Positions 22,216 through 31,261 of a stretch of 32,264 nt of DNA are shown here, in pieces. The stretch covers positions 1 through 32,264 of the forward strand of contig CACPNO010000008.1 of assembly GCA_902635335.1 (NCBI GenBank), read 5' to 3'. Under the pieces are notes generated by a model, which was given only the letters and a program-made list of their open reading frames with translations, was not told the origin of the DNA and made no database searches. Within the stretch, counting starts at the first letter, position 1. The number at the start of each line of letters is the position of its first letter. The position numbers and the translations under genes are program-made. This stretch comes from an uncultured Pelagibacteraceae bacterium (lineage in GTDB: Bacteria > Pseudomonadota > Alphaproteobacteria > Pelagibacterales > Pelagibacteraceae).

Positions 22216-23724
22216 TTAATTTGAATAAATTACCCTAGGTTCTAGAAATAATTCCCTTGATAAGGCTTTGAATTTTTTAGTCACTTGTTTTGAAATAATT
22301 TCCTGGTGCTGGGATGGAATTTTTAAAAATACTGAATTACCTCTTTTATAAAGTTTAAACTCTTCTAAAAAAATTGTAGATATTGATGTAAGAGAATTAG
22401 CAAATCTTAAGGCTGCACCAACTTGTTTGCATGAATATATCTCGTTGTTATTTAAAAACGTTAAGTATTCTATCTTTGGATTGTATTTTATACTACAATA
22501 TCTCCAGTAACAAGAAAGTGCCAATTGTATTCTTTCTTTATGTGAAAGTTTTAATAAAGGCGTATTTAATGTTTCTTGAAAAACCAACTCTGCTTTTTGG
22601 AATGCTCCCAAACCCCAATCCATATGACTTAGTACACAAGATAGATGAAGCAATTTTTGATTAAAATGCTCATTTCCCTCAAATATAGGTTTTATAAAAT
22701 CAAAATATTTCTTATATGTAGATCCTAAATCGCCTCTTTTTTTTGAAATATGCTCTAATGATTTATTAAAAACAAAATTACTATCTGAGTGTTTAAATAA
22801 ATCTTTGGCAAGAGATCCTTCTCTAATACCACTAATTGAGCAAATAACATTTTTTGGATTTGCTATGTTCATAATTTCTTCTAGAATTATTGAGCTATAA
22901 GGAAGATAAGGCGTTCTAGACTTTGATATGTATTCAACTGATTTCAATTTAGATTTATTAAATGAAGAAATTTTTTCTAAAAATTTTGTAAGTTTTTGAT
23001 TTTCAATTGAGTATTGATGAATAATATGGACTGGATATTCATTTTGAAATAAGTGTAATTTAAACAAAGCTCTCCACGTACCTCCCACCAAATATAAATT
23101 ATTAAATTTTTTTTTAGATAACCATTTTTCATCTCTTAAAAGATTTTTGAGATATTTAGGTAAATTTCTTTTTTTAACAATAGGATTATTAATTAATCTT
23201 AAAACACCAACTGGAAGTGATGTTTTATTTGTTACAATATTGTTTTCAACTCTAGCAAGCTCTAAACTTCCACCACCTAAATCAGCAACAAGTCCATCCA
23301 CATTCTCAAATCCAATTTTAACGCCTTCAGCTGATGATTCGGCTTCTTCTTCACCAGTTAAAATATTTATATTTTTTTTAAATAAGTATTCTACTTCTTC
23401 AATAAAGGGCTTTGCGTCTGTAGCTTCTCTTAATACAGCTGTTGCAATAATTTTAAGGTTATTAATTTTTGAAACATTAAGAATTTCTGAAAATCTTTTT
23501 AAGACTTTTAAAGCATATATCTTGCCTGATTTATGAAGTTTTTTTGATTTATCTAAGTTTTTACCAAGTTCACAAACTGCTTTTTCGTTAAAAAAAGGTA
23601 CTCTAGATGATGTAAAATCATCGTAAATTAACATTCTTATAGAATTTGAACCTATATCAATAATAGCTAATTTTGATTGTCTTAATTTTAAATTTTGCTT
23701 ATTTTTAATTACTTTAAGTTCCAC
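22216..23724 (-). CDS. ppx: Exopolyphosphatase, Ppx/GppA family
   Basis: This 502-residue protein has the ASKHA phosphate-binding motif AIIDIGSNSIRMLIYD near residues 20-35, the GEEEAESSAEGVKIG segment, and ADLGGGSLELARV near residue 145. The N-terminal Ppx/GppA domain covers about residues 18-310, and a C-terminal HD-like helical region (HLSCVLSHMDW near 360) the rest. It removes phosphate from polyphosphate ends, or, as GppA, hydrolyses pppGpp. Its start overlaps the ppk stop by 11 bases, so the pair form one operon, which favours exopolyphosphatase. The two activities together govern polyphosphate storage. Confidence 0.9.
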   Translation of the reverse strand: MELKVIKNKQNLKLRQSKLAIIDIGSNSIRMLIYDDFTSSRVPFFNEKAVCELGKNLDKSKKLHKSGKIYALKVLKRFSEILNVSKINNLKIIATAVLREATDAKPFIEEVEYLFKKNINILTGEEEAESSAEGVKIGFENVDGLVADLGGGSLELARVENNIVTNKTSLPVGVLRLINNPIVKKRNLPKYLKNLLRDEKWLSKKKFNNLYLVGGTWRALFKLHLFQNEYPVHIIHQYSIENQKLTKFLEKISSFNKSKLKSVEYISKSRTPYLPYSSIILEEIMNIANPKNVICSISGIREGSLAKDLFKHSDSNFVFNKSLEHISKKRGDLGSTYKKYFDFIKPIFEGNEHFNQKLLHLSCVLSHMDWGLGAFQKAELVFQETLNTPLLKLSHKERIQLALSCYWRYCSIKYNPKIEYLTFLNNNEIYSCKQVGAALRFANSLTSISTIFLEEFKLYKRGNSVFLKIPSQHQEIISKQVTKKFKALSRELFLEPRVIYSN

Positions 23725-25864
23725 CTTTAACCAACCTTAAGTTTAATTTTTTAGGTTTAATTTTTAGTTTTGCTTTTCCTCTTCCTGATAAACTTGGATT
23801 ATTCATGAAATAATCATGTGCAGAAAAAGAATCTTTTCGACTATATTTAATTTTTTGATAATTTCCATCAGGATAAAGTTCCCAGCTCTGATTCGTGTCG
23901 AGATAATTGGCCATCATTATTTGGTCTAAAACCTGTTCATGCACAGTTTGATTTTCAATTGGCACGAGAAGTTCGACTCTTCTATCAAGATTTCTTGGCA
24001 TCAAATCTGCAGATGAAATATAAACTTTTGCATTTCTGTTAGGCATAAATTTTCCATTTGCAAAACAATAAATTCTTGAGTGTTCAAGAAATCTTCCAAT
24101 GATACTTTTTACAATAATATTTTCCGATTTATTTTTAATACCAGGTCTTAAACAACATACACCTCTTACAAATAAAAAGACTTTTACACCGACACTAGAA
24201 GCCTCATAAAACTTATCAATTATTTGTGGATCAACTAATGAATTCATTTTAGCCCAAATCTCAGCGTGTTTCCCTTTTTTTGCATTACTTATTTCCTTAT
24301 CTATATTCTGATTTAAAGTTTTTCTTAAATTTACTGGAGAAATGGAAATTTTATTTAAATTTCTTGGTTTTGAATAACCAGTCACATAATTGTAGAATTT
24401 TTCAACATCTGTAGCCATTTTTTTATCAGAGCTAAATAGAGATAAGTCTGTGTATATTTTTGCATTTACAGGATGATAATTGCCAGTACCCAAATGGAAA
24501 TATGTTTGAATTTTACCACCCTCACGTCGATGTATTAGTGATGATTTAGCATGTGTTTTGTATTTTGCAAAACCATAAACAATTTGAACTCCAGCTTTTT
24601 CAAGACTTCTTGCCAGCTGTATATTTGCTTCTTCATCAAATCTAGCTTTGATTTCAATTAAAGCAGTAACTGTTTTACCATTTTCGGCAGCACTAATTAA
24701 TGCTTTAACAATTGGTGAATCTAAAGTAGTCCTATACAATGTTTGTTTAATAGCAATTACTTTTTTATCTATAGCCGCTTGATTTAAAAATTCAATTACA
24801 GCATCAAAAGTTTCAAATGGATGATGAACTATTAGGTCTTTTTTCTTAATTGTCTCAAAAAAATTATTATTGTATTCTTTTAATCTTTCTACGTCTCTTG
24901 GTGTAAAGTTTTTAAATTTTAATTTAGAATTTTTAATTTTACAAATTTGGTCTATATCCTGGATTCCAACTAAACCTGCTACTTCATAAATATAATTTGG
25001 ATTAATTTCTAATTTATTTGTTATAAATTTTACAAGTTCTTTGTCGCTTTTTTCTAAAATTTCTAATCTAACAATATCACCAGTTCTTCTTCGCTTTAAT
25101 GCTAGTTCAAATGATCTGACTAAATCCTCAGCCTCTTCTTGAATTTCTACATCACTATCTCTTATTACTCTAAATATCATTTTCTTTTCTAATAAATGAT
25201 CTGGAAAAATTTCAGAGGCAAAGTAACCAATAACATCATCTAGAACTAAAAATTTCTTAAATGATTTTCCTCCGTCTATTTCAATAAATCTTGATAAAGC
25301 TTTAGGAATTACAATAATTGAATTAAGAATTCTCTTTTTTTTCTTTTTCTTCAGCTTCATAACTAAAGCTCTCCCTTGATTAATAATAAATGGAAAAGGA
25401 TGAGCAGGATCAATCGCTGATGGTGTAAGTAGAGGATAGATTTCTTCCTTAAATATTTCTAATAATTTCTTTTTTTCCTTTGTGTTAAGGTTTTCTGGCT
25501 TAGTTAATAAAATATTATTTCTCTTCAGCTGATTTGATAAATTATTAAATATGGTATTTTGTTTATTTAATAGATTTTTTGTATCATTGATAACCATCTC
25601 CATCTGTTCTTCAGGTGTTAATCCATCTGAACTTAGTGAGTCGACTTCTTGTTTAATTTGACTGTATAGTCCAGCAACTCGAACCATAAAAAATTCGTCT
25701 AAATTTGAGCCTGCAATAGATAAAAATTTTACTCTCTCATAAAGAGGATTTTCAATATTTTGCGCCTCAAAAAGAACCCTATCGTTAAATTTTAACCATG
25801 ATAATTCTCTATTTATATAATTAGATTTAAGCTCTTCTTTGTCTTGTTTTTTTAATGCAGTCAT
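23714..25864 (-). CDS. ppk1: Polyphosphate kinase PPK1
   Basis: With the start at the ATG whose last base is 25862 (MTALKKQDKEELK), the protein has 716 residues, near the usual 690-720. NRELSWLKFNDRVL (near residue 18), SNLDEFFMVRVAG, the phospholipase-D-like YKTHAKSSLI with catalytic His438, and GRFLEHSRIYCF with His593 are PPK1 marks and correspond to His435 and His592 of the E. coli enzyme. It makes polyphosphate from ATP reversibly. The open frame extends 36 codons upstream, but that stretch would overlap sixA and has no PPK homology. The start is only 13 bp from the divergent sixA ATG. Confidence 0.93.
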   Translation of the reverse strand: MTALKKQDKEELKSNYINRELSWLKFNDRVLFEAQNIENPLYERVKFLSIAGSNLDEFFMVRVAGLYSQIKQEVDSLSSDGLTPEEQMEMVINDTKNLLNKQNTIFNNLSNQLKRNNILLTKPENLNTKEKKKLLEIFKEEIYPLLTPSAIDPAHPFPFIINQGRALVMKLKKKKKKRILNSIIVIPKALSRFIEIDGGKSFKKFLVLDDVIGYFASEIFPDHLLEKKMIFRVIRDSDVEIQEEAEDLVRSFELALKRRRTGDIVRLEILEKSDKELVKFITNKLEINPNYIYEVAGLVGIQDIDQICKIKNSKLKFKNFTPRDVERLKEYNNNFFETIKKKDLIVHHPFETFDAVIEFLNQAAIDKKVIAIKQTLYRTTLDSPIVKALISAAENGKTVTALIEIKARFDEEANIQLARSLEKAGVQIVYGFAKYKTHAKSSLIHRREGGKIQTYFHLGTGNYHPVNAKIYTDLSLFSSDKKMATDVEKFYNYVTGYSKPRNLNKISISPVNLRKTLNQNIDKEISNAKKGKHAEIWAKMNSLVDPQIIDKFYEASSVGVKVFLFVRGVCCLRPGIKNKSENIIVKSIIGRFLEHSRIYCFANGKFMPNRNAKVYISSADLMPRNLDRRVELLVPIENQTVHEQVLDQIMMANYLDTNQSWELYPDGNYQKIKYSRKDSFSAHDYFMNNPSLSGRGKAKLKIKPKKLNLRLVKGGT

Positions 25865-25877
25865 ATATTTAGAATTG

Positions 25878-26393
25878 ATGCGCGAATTATATGTCATGAG
25901 ACATGCAAAATCTAGTTGGGAAGACCCAAATTTAAGTGATTTTGAAAGACCATTAAATAAAAGAGGCATCAAAAGTGCAAAAATTATAAGTGAATTTTTT
26001 GTTAAAAAAAAATATTCCTTTGATTATGTGCTTTTATCTTCATCAAAAAGAACAAAAAAAACTCTAAATTTAATACTGAAAAAAATAAATAAACCAAAAA
26101 AAATTAAAAGTTCCTCAAAGCTTTATTTAGTTAATGAAAATGAAATTATAGGGTATATAAAAAATATCCATAAAAGGTTTAAGAAAGTATTGCTAATAAA
26201 TCATGAACCTGCTCTTAAAAATTTAGTTATAAAATTAACTAAAAATAAAGATAATAGTAATTTTAAACTATTAAATTATAAATTCCCAACTTGTGCATTT
26301 GCTAAAATAGTTTTCAATACAAATGATTGGATAAATATTGAAGAGAAAGGAATTATTTCTGAATTTGTAAGGCCTAAAGATTTAGTTATCTAA
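25878..26393 (+). CDS. sixA: SixA-like phosphohistidine phosphatase
   Basis: This 171-residue histidine phosphatase begins MRELYVMRHAKSSWEDPNLS with the RHA motif (Arg8, His9), followed by DFERPLNKRGIKSA and, near residue 110, LLINHEPALKNL with the second catalytic His. The length fits SixA. The type enzyme removes phosphate from histidine phosphotransfer domains. Its target here is unknown. The start MRELYV is chosen because sixA proteins begin directly with this strand. Its 5' end is 13 bp from the ppk ATG and its last 12 bases overlap the convergent phoB end. Confidence 0.85.
   Translation: MRELYVMRHAKSSWEDPNLSDFERPLNKRGIKSAKIISEFFVKKKYSFDYVLLSSSKRTKKTLNLILKKINKPKKIKSSSKLYLVNENEIIGYIKNIHKRFKKVLLINHEPALKNLVIKLTKNKDNSNFKLLNYKFPTCAFAKIVFNTNDWINIEEKGIISEFVRPKDLVI
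25886..25891 (-). promoter_or_regulatory. Candidate -10 box for ppk inside sixA
   Basis: On the minus strand a perfect TATAAT lies 21 bases upstream of the ppk ATG, inside the first codons of sixA. No clear -35 is found at the usual distance. It is offered because any ppk promoter must lie within sixA. Confidence 0.3.
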
Positions 26394-27065
26394 CGAATAG
26401 CCTGCAGATCTCACTGTGCGAATTAAACTTTCTAATCCACTTACATTTAAAACTTTTCTCAATCTTCTTATGTGAACATCAACCGTTCTACTTTCTACAT
26501 AAATATTTTCACCCCAAACATTATTTAGTAATTGTTCTCTTGAATAAACTCTTTTTGGATTTTTAATAAAAAAATCTAATAATTTAAATTCTGTGGGTCC
26601 CAAAATTATTTCCTTATCATTTCTATAAACTCTTTTTGCTAATCTATCAATTTTAAGGTCTTTAAATTCCACAACATCAGTTGATGACAAAGGTTTAGCC
26701 CTTCTTAACAAAGATTTAATTCTTGCATTTAATTCTTTTTGGCTAAATGGTTTAGTGACGTAATCATCAGCTCCAGTTTCAAATGCTTTTAATTTATCTT
26801 CCTCCTCTCCTTTTGCAGTAAGCATAATAATTGGAATGTCATTATATTTTTTATCCCTTTTTAACTGTTTACATATTTCAACACCTGATAAATCTGGCAA
26901 CATCCAATCTAATAAGATTAAGTCTGGCATTTTTTGTTTTATTGATTTTAAAGAGTCCTCTCCATTTTCACTTGAAGAAACCTTATGACCTTCTTTTTCT
27001 AAATTATATTTTAATAAGGTTGAAATTGGCGCCTCATCTTCTGCAATAAATATGTGTGCACTCAT
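26382..27065 (-). CDS. phoB: Phosphate regulon response regulator PhoB
   Basis: This 227-residue OmpR-class regulator has a receiver domain with acidic pocket AEDEAP, phosphorylated Asp53 in LILLDWMLPD, and VTKPFSQKEL with the conserved Lys. A winged-helix output domain spans about residues 130-227 (LGPTEFKLLDFFIKNP, SREQLLNNVWG, RTVDVHIRRLRK, IRTVRSAGYSL). DWMLP and the RTVDVHI motif fit PhoB. It turns on the phosphate-starvation regulon by binding Pho boxes. Its ATG overlaps the phoU stop by one base. A PhoR-type kinase gene is not in the window. Confidence 0.92.
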   Translation of the reverse strand: MSAHIFIAEDEAPISTLLKYNLEKEGHKVSSSENGEDSLKSIKQKMPDLILLDWMLPDLSGVEICKQLKRDKKYNDIPIIMLTAKGEEEDKLKAFETGADDYVTKPFSQKELNARIKSLLRRAKPLSSTDVVEFKDLKIDRLAKRVYRNDKEIILGPTEFKLLDFFIKNPKRVYSREQLLNNVWGENIYVESRTVDVHIRRLRKVLNVSGLESLIRTVRSAGYSLDN

Positions 27066-27766
27066 TACTTTGTTAATACTGAGTCGCTACCCTTAGGTCT
27101 TTCTCCCTCCAAATAATCACCTGTAACTAAATAATATACTTGCTCAGCAATGTTGGTTGTATGATCTCCTATCCTTTCAATATTTTTAGTTACAAATAAA
27201 AGATGTGAGCCATATTCAATATTTTCCATATTTGATTTAAGTAATGAGATGACTTCTTCCATACATTGATTTGTTAAATCATCAACTTGTTCATCACTCT
27301 CCCATACTGTTCGAGCTACATCGCTTGATCTACTTAGATATGAGTCTAAAACAATTTTTAATTGTTTTTGAACCAAAATGCAGATTCTATTCATTGCTTC
27401 AATTAAATTATTTGGCAAATGCGTATTTATAAGTTTTGTTCTTTTTGCAATATTTTTGGCAAGATCACCTATTCTTTCTAAGTCTGAAGACATCTTTAGA
27501 GCTGCAACTGTTTCTCTAAGATCCACAGCCATTGGTTGTCTTAAAGCAATTAAATTTACTACCTCATTCTCTATCTGGGACTCAAAATTATCTATAACTA
27601 CATCTGAATTTATAACATCATCAGCAAGGTTATGATCATTTGTTGATATTGCTTTCATTGCTTTACCTAAAGCGGTTTCGCAATTTGCCCCCATTTCAAC
27701 TAAATCATTGTTTAATTTTTTTAATTGGTCTTCGTAAGATTTTACTGTGTGTGGTTTTTCATTCAT
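27065..27766 (-). CDS. phoU: Phosphate signalling protein PhoU
   Basis: This 233-residue all-helical protein has two similar three-helix halves typical of PhoU, each with an acidic E/DxxxD metal patch: SSDLERIGDLAKNIAKR near residue 93 and VTKNIERIGDHTTNIAEQV near residue 190. It restrains PhoB activation when phosphate is plentiful and regulates the Pst transporter. It sits between pstB and phoB with a one-base overlap on each side, typical of the pst-pho operon. Confidence 0.94.
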   Translation of the reverse strand: MNEKPHTVKSYEDQLKKLNNDLVEMGANCETALGKAMKAISTNDHNLADDVINSDVVIDNFESQIENEVVNLIALRQPMAVDLRETVAALKMSSDLERIGDLAKNIAKRTKLINTHLPNNLIEAMNRICILVQKQLKIVLDSYLSRSSDVARTVWESDEQVDDLTNQCMEEVISLLKSNMENIEYGSHLLFVTKNIERIGDHTTNIAEQVYYLVTGDYLEGERPKGSDSVLTK

Positions 27767-28521
27767 TATCCAAACCTTCCTGTTATGTAATCCTGCGTTT
27801 GTTGTTGAGTCGGATTCTTGAATATCTTATCAGTAGAACCTACTTCAATCAATTTACCAAGGTGAAAAAAACCAGTATTTTGAGAGACTCTTGCAGCTTG
27901 GGACATTGAGTGAGTAACAATTATTATAGTATGTTCCTTTCTTAATTCATCAATTAGCTCCTCTATTTGTGCTGTTGCAATTGGATCAAGAGCTGAACAT
28001 GGCTCATCCATGAGTATTACCTCTGGCTTAATTGATATTGTTCTTGCAATACAAAGTCTTTGTTGTTGTCCACCTGATAAACCAGTACCTGGTTCGTGAA
28101 TTCTGTCTTTTACCTCTTCCCAAAGTGCTGCTTTTCTCAAACTCTCTTCAACAATATTATCCATTTCACTTTTAGATTGAGCTATCCCATGTATCTCAGG
28201 TCCATAAGAAATATTCTCATAAATGGTTTTTGGAAAAGGATTTGGTTTTTGAAAAATCATTCCAACTTTTTCTCTAAGCCTTACAACATCTGTATCTTTT
28301 TGATTTATGTCATAGTCATTAATTTTTACGACACCACTGACTTTACAAATATCGATCACATCATTCATTCTATTTAGACATCTTAAGAATGTTGATTTAC
28401 CACAACCAGAAGGTCCAATAAGAGCAGTTACTTTATTTGCTTCGATATCCATATTGATATCAAATAAAGCTTGTTTCGCTCCATAATAGACATCAACATT
28501 TTTTGCTTCTATTTTATTCAT
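27766..28521 (-). CDS. pstB: Phosphate ABC transporter ATP-binding protein PstB
   Basis: This 251-residue ATPase has Walker [21 protein letters not shown], which is diagnostic of PstB, Q-loop IFQKPNPFP, signature [15 protein letters not shown], Walker [17 protein letters not shown] and switch [11 protein letters not shown]. Its C-terminus [10 protein letters not shown] is also typical. It powers high-affinity phosphate import through PstA and PstC. It is 3 bp downstream of pstA and overlaps phoU by one base. Confidence 0.96.
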   Translation of the reverse strand: MNKIEAKNVDVYYGAKQALFDINMDIEANKVTALIGPSGCGKSTFLRCLNRMNDVIDICKVSGVVKINDYDINQKDTDVVRLREKVGMIFQKPNPFPKTIYENISYGPEIHGIAQSKSEMDNIVEESLRKAALWEEVKDRIHEPGTGLSGGQQQRLCIARTISIKPEVILMDEPCSALDPIATAQIEELIDELRKEHTIIIVTHSMSQAARVSQNTGFFHLGKLIEVGSTDKIFKNPTQQQTQDYITGRFG

Positions 28522-28524
28522 ATT

Positions 28525-29793
28525 TTAGTTCCATTTCTTTTCAAATTTATGTCTAATTAATTGTGCTCCTAAATTCATAAAAATTAGGAAAAATAATAAT
28601 ACCATTATGCAAGCAGACACTTTTTCTACAAATCCTCTTTCGGCACTCTCCGCCCATATATAGATTTGAACAGGCAAGCTAGCTGCTGGATCCATAGGGG
28701 TTCCTGGTATTGTGTTAACAAAAGCAACCATTCCAATTAATATTAAAGGCGCTGTTTCACCTAATGCTTGAGCTAAGCCAATTATAGTACCTGATAAAGT
28801 TCCAGGTAAAGCCAATGGCACGGTATGATGCATCGTCGTTTGCATTCTGCTAGCTCCCATTGCTAAAGCTGCTTCTCTTATACTGGGTGGAACAGCCTTC
28901 AATGATGCTCTGGCTGCTATTATAATTGTTGGAAGAGTCATTAATGAAAGGGTTATACCTCCAACTAAGGGTGTTGATCTAGGTAAACCAAATACAGCCA
29001 ATAAAACACCTAATCCTAATAATCCAAAAACAATTGAAGGAACTGCTGCTAGATTATTGATATTTACTTCAATAAAATCTGTAAATCTGTTTTTTGGTGC
29101 AAATTCCTCTAGATACACTGCAGCTAGTAAGGCAACAGGAAAGGCAATTGACAGACAGACAAGTATGGAAAATAATGAACCCATAAATGAGCTTGCTATT
29201 CCCGCTAACTCAGCTTCTCTAGAATCAGCATTTGTAAAAAAACTGGCATTAAATTCACTTATAACTCTTCCATCTTCATTTAATTTATCAAAAATTTTTA
29301 ATTGATAATCAGATGCTCTTCTTCTATTTTCAGGTATATCTCTTGGATAATTTCCTTTAAATACTTGATCTAAGTCGTCAGAGGCTGTTAATTTTACATC
29401 AACTGTTTTTCCAAAGCTATCAGGATTGTCTAGAAGATAATATTTTAATTCTCTCTCAAAAGTAAATGCAAACATTTTTTTTAATTCCATAATTTGATCC
29501 TCACTTGCGTCTGGATCGAGAGTGATAAATGTTTCTATCCCAAACTCATAAAAGTCTGCATCATTAATATCTTCGGTTGTTGGTTTTTTATCTGGATCCA
29601 AATATAATAAATCTGCATTATAATTGACTGGTATTACCAACCATGTTTTTTGAAATGCTGTGTAACCAGTAGAAAATATCTTTGTTAGAAATACCACTAG
29701 AAATAATAAAGCCATAAATATTGCAGCTTTACCGTAAAATTGAAATCTTTTTTCAGCTTTGTATCTTTTAATTAAACGTTCTTCTTTATTCAT
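28525..29793 (-). CDS. pstA: Phosphate ABC transporter permease PstA (long form)
   Basis: This 422-residue permease is longer than E. coli PstA (about 296). The extra part is mainly residues about 50-200, a periplasmic stretch between the first transmembrane helix and the conserved permease core starting near GSLFSILVCLSIAFPVALLAAVYLEEFAP. The core has NNLAAVPSIVFGLLGLGV, the EAA loop (IREAALAMGASRMQTTMHHTVPLALPG in parts) and GETAPLILIG, all PstA marks. Long PstA forms are common in alphaproteobacteria. It is 6 bp after pstC. Confidence 0.93.
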   Translation of the reverse strand: MNKEERLIKRYKAEKRFQFYGKAAIFMALLFLVVFLTKIFSTGYTAFQKTWLVIPVNYNADLLYLDPDKKPTTEDINDADFYEFGIETFITLDPDASEDQIMELKKMFAFTFERELKYYLLDNPDSFGKTVDVKLTASDDLDQVFKGNYPRDIPENRRRASDYQLKIFDKLNEDGRVISEFNASFFTNADSREAELAGIASSFMGSLFSILVCLSIAFPVALLAAVYLEEFAPKNRFTDFIEVNINNLAAVPSIVFGLLGLGVLLAVFGLPRSTPLVGGITLSLMTLPTIIIAARASLKAVPPSIREAALAMGASRMQTTMHHTVPLALPGTLSGTIIGLAQALGETAPLILIGMVAFVNTIPGTPMDPAASLPVQIYIWAESAERGFVEKVSACIMVLLFFLIFMNLGAQLIRHKFEKKWN

Positions 29794-29799
29794 ATTTCT

Positions 29800-31182
29800 T
29801 TATTCATATTTCTCTCTATATTTTTTCACAACAGATAAGGCAACAATATTTAAAACTAAAGTAACTATAAATAAACTTAATCCCAGTGCAAAAGCTGCTT
29901 GGGTTTTCGGATCCCCAAATTGTTGATCACCAATTAAGATAACAACAATTTGAGCAGTTATTGTTGAAGTGGACTCTAATGGATTAAGAGTTAGGTTTGC
30001 TGCCAACCCTGATGCCATTACAACAATCATTGTTTCACCAATAGCTCTAGAAACACCTAATAAAATAGATCCAACAATTCCAGGTAAAGCAGCTGGAAAA
30101 ATTACTCTTTTTATTGTTTCAGATTTTGTTGCTCCCATGGCATAGCTACCATCTCTAAGATTTTGAGGAACACTTGTAATTACGTCGTCACTTAAGCTTG
30201 ATATAAATGGAATAATCATAATTCCCATAACACCACCGGCTGCCAGTGCGCTTTCTGCTGACACCTCTAGTCCTAATGATAATCCAAGGTCTTTTAAAAA
30301 AGGTCCAACTGTTAAAGCAGCAAAAAAACCATAAACAACAGTTGGAATTCCTGCTAAAATTTCAATGACAGGTTTGGCATATTGTCTTAAACGTTTGCTC
30401 GCATATTCCGCCATATATATACCACTTAACAAACCAATTGGTATTGCAACACACATTGCAATCAAAGCTATAAAAAAGGTGCCTGCAAATATCGGAACTG
30501 CACCAAAAGTATCACTATACATTGATGGATCAAGTGCTTCACTTGCATCTCGAACAAAAGCTTTTGCAGGATACCAGTGCATTCCAAATACAAAATCAAA
30601 TAGTGGGATAACTTGAAAAAATTCTATTGTTTGAAACAAAAGGGAAAAAATAATACCAATGGTTGTTAATATCGCTGCCAGTGATGATAAAAAAAATACT
30701 CCTTTAAGAAATATTTCAACTGGTTCTCTTGTTTTAGTGTTGTTTGAAATCTTTGTATACGCATAACCTGTTGATGCAATTAATAATGATAAAACTATAA
30801 CGACCTTAGACCACTTTGCTATGTCTCTAAAGTTTAAATATTTTTCTGCTGATCTTTGTAACTCTGCAGTAAGTTCTCCTGAATACTGGTTTCGAGAAAG
30901 TGATTTTACTTTTTCATAAAATAAATTCAACTCTCCTTCTAGAAGTCCTTGCGAAGAATAATCACTAAGTATAAAAAATCTTACTATGCTAGGTTCAAAT
31001 ATCGACCATAAAGCATACAAAAGAAAAGCGGGTGCGCCACACCATATAGCAAGATAGTACCCATAAAATTTTGGAAGAGCTGTTAACCGTTTGTTAGATT
31101 GAATTAAAATAGCTTTTTTTCTTCCAAAGAAGTAACTGGATAAAGCTAAAAGAACGATTGTTAAAAATATTACTGAATTCAA
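29800..31182 (-). CDS. pstC: Phosphate ABC transporter permease PstC (long form)
   Basis: This 460-residue permease also exceeds E. coli PstC (about 319). The N-terminal 150 residues hold one or two extra helices and a periplasmic loop before the core. The core shows FGAVPIFAGTFFIALIAMCVAIPIG, EILAGIPTVVYGFFAALTVGP, the EAA loop with LRDGSYAMGATKSETIKRV, and AIGETMIVVMASGLAAN, which is PstC-specific. It pairs with PstA in the membrane. It follows pstS after 79 bp holding a terminator-like hairpin. Confidence 0.93.
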   Translation of the reverse strand: MNSVIFLTIVLLALSSYFFGRKKAILIQSNKRLTALPKFYGYYLAIWCGAPAFLLYALWSIFEPSIVRFFILSDYSSQGLLEGELNLFYEKVKSLSRNQYSGELTAELQRSAEKYLNFRDIAKWSKVVIVLSLLIASTGYAYTKISNNTKTREPVEIFLKGVFFLSSLAAILTTIGIIFSLLFQTIEFFQVIPLFDFVFGMHWYPAKAFVRDASEALDPSMYSDTFGAVPIFAGTFFIALIAMCVAIPIGLLSGIYMAEYASKRLRQYAKPVIEILAGIPTVVYGFFAALTVGPFLKDLGLSLGLEVSAESALAAGGVMGIMIIPFISSLSDDVITSVPQNLRDGSYAMGATKSETIKRVIFPAALPGIVGSILLGVSRAIGETMIVVMASGLAANLTLNPLESTSTITAQIVVILIGDQQFGDPKTQAAFALGLSLFIVTLVLNIVALSVVKKYREKYE

Positions 31183-31210
31183 TTATTGGCTCCTTTAGAT
31201 TTATACAAAA

Positions 31211-31239
31211 AAAAGGGCCCATTTAATAGGGCCCCTTTT
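31211..31239 (-). terminator. Terminator-like hairpin between pstS and pstC
   Basis: AAAAGGGCCC and GGGCCCCTTTT form a GC-rich stem with one bulged base around an 8-base loop. In the direction of transcription it ends in eight T residues before pstC, the form of an intrinsic terminator. Leak-through would give much PstS and less PstCAB-PhoUB. Confidence 0.88.
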
Positions 31240-31261
31240 GAGTTTATTAACAAATATTATA

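Noticed and set aside
25865-25972. 36-codon N-terminal extension of ppk
   Set aside because: It would run through the start of sixA, has no PPK1-like sequence, and MTALKK at 25864 gives the usual distance to NRELSW.
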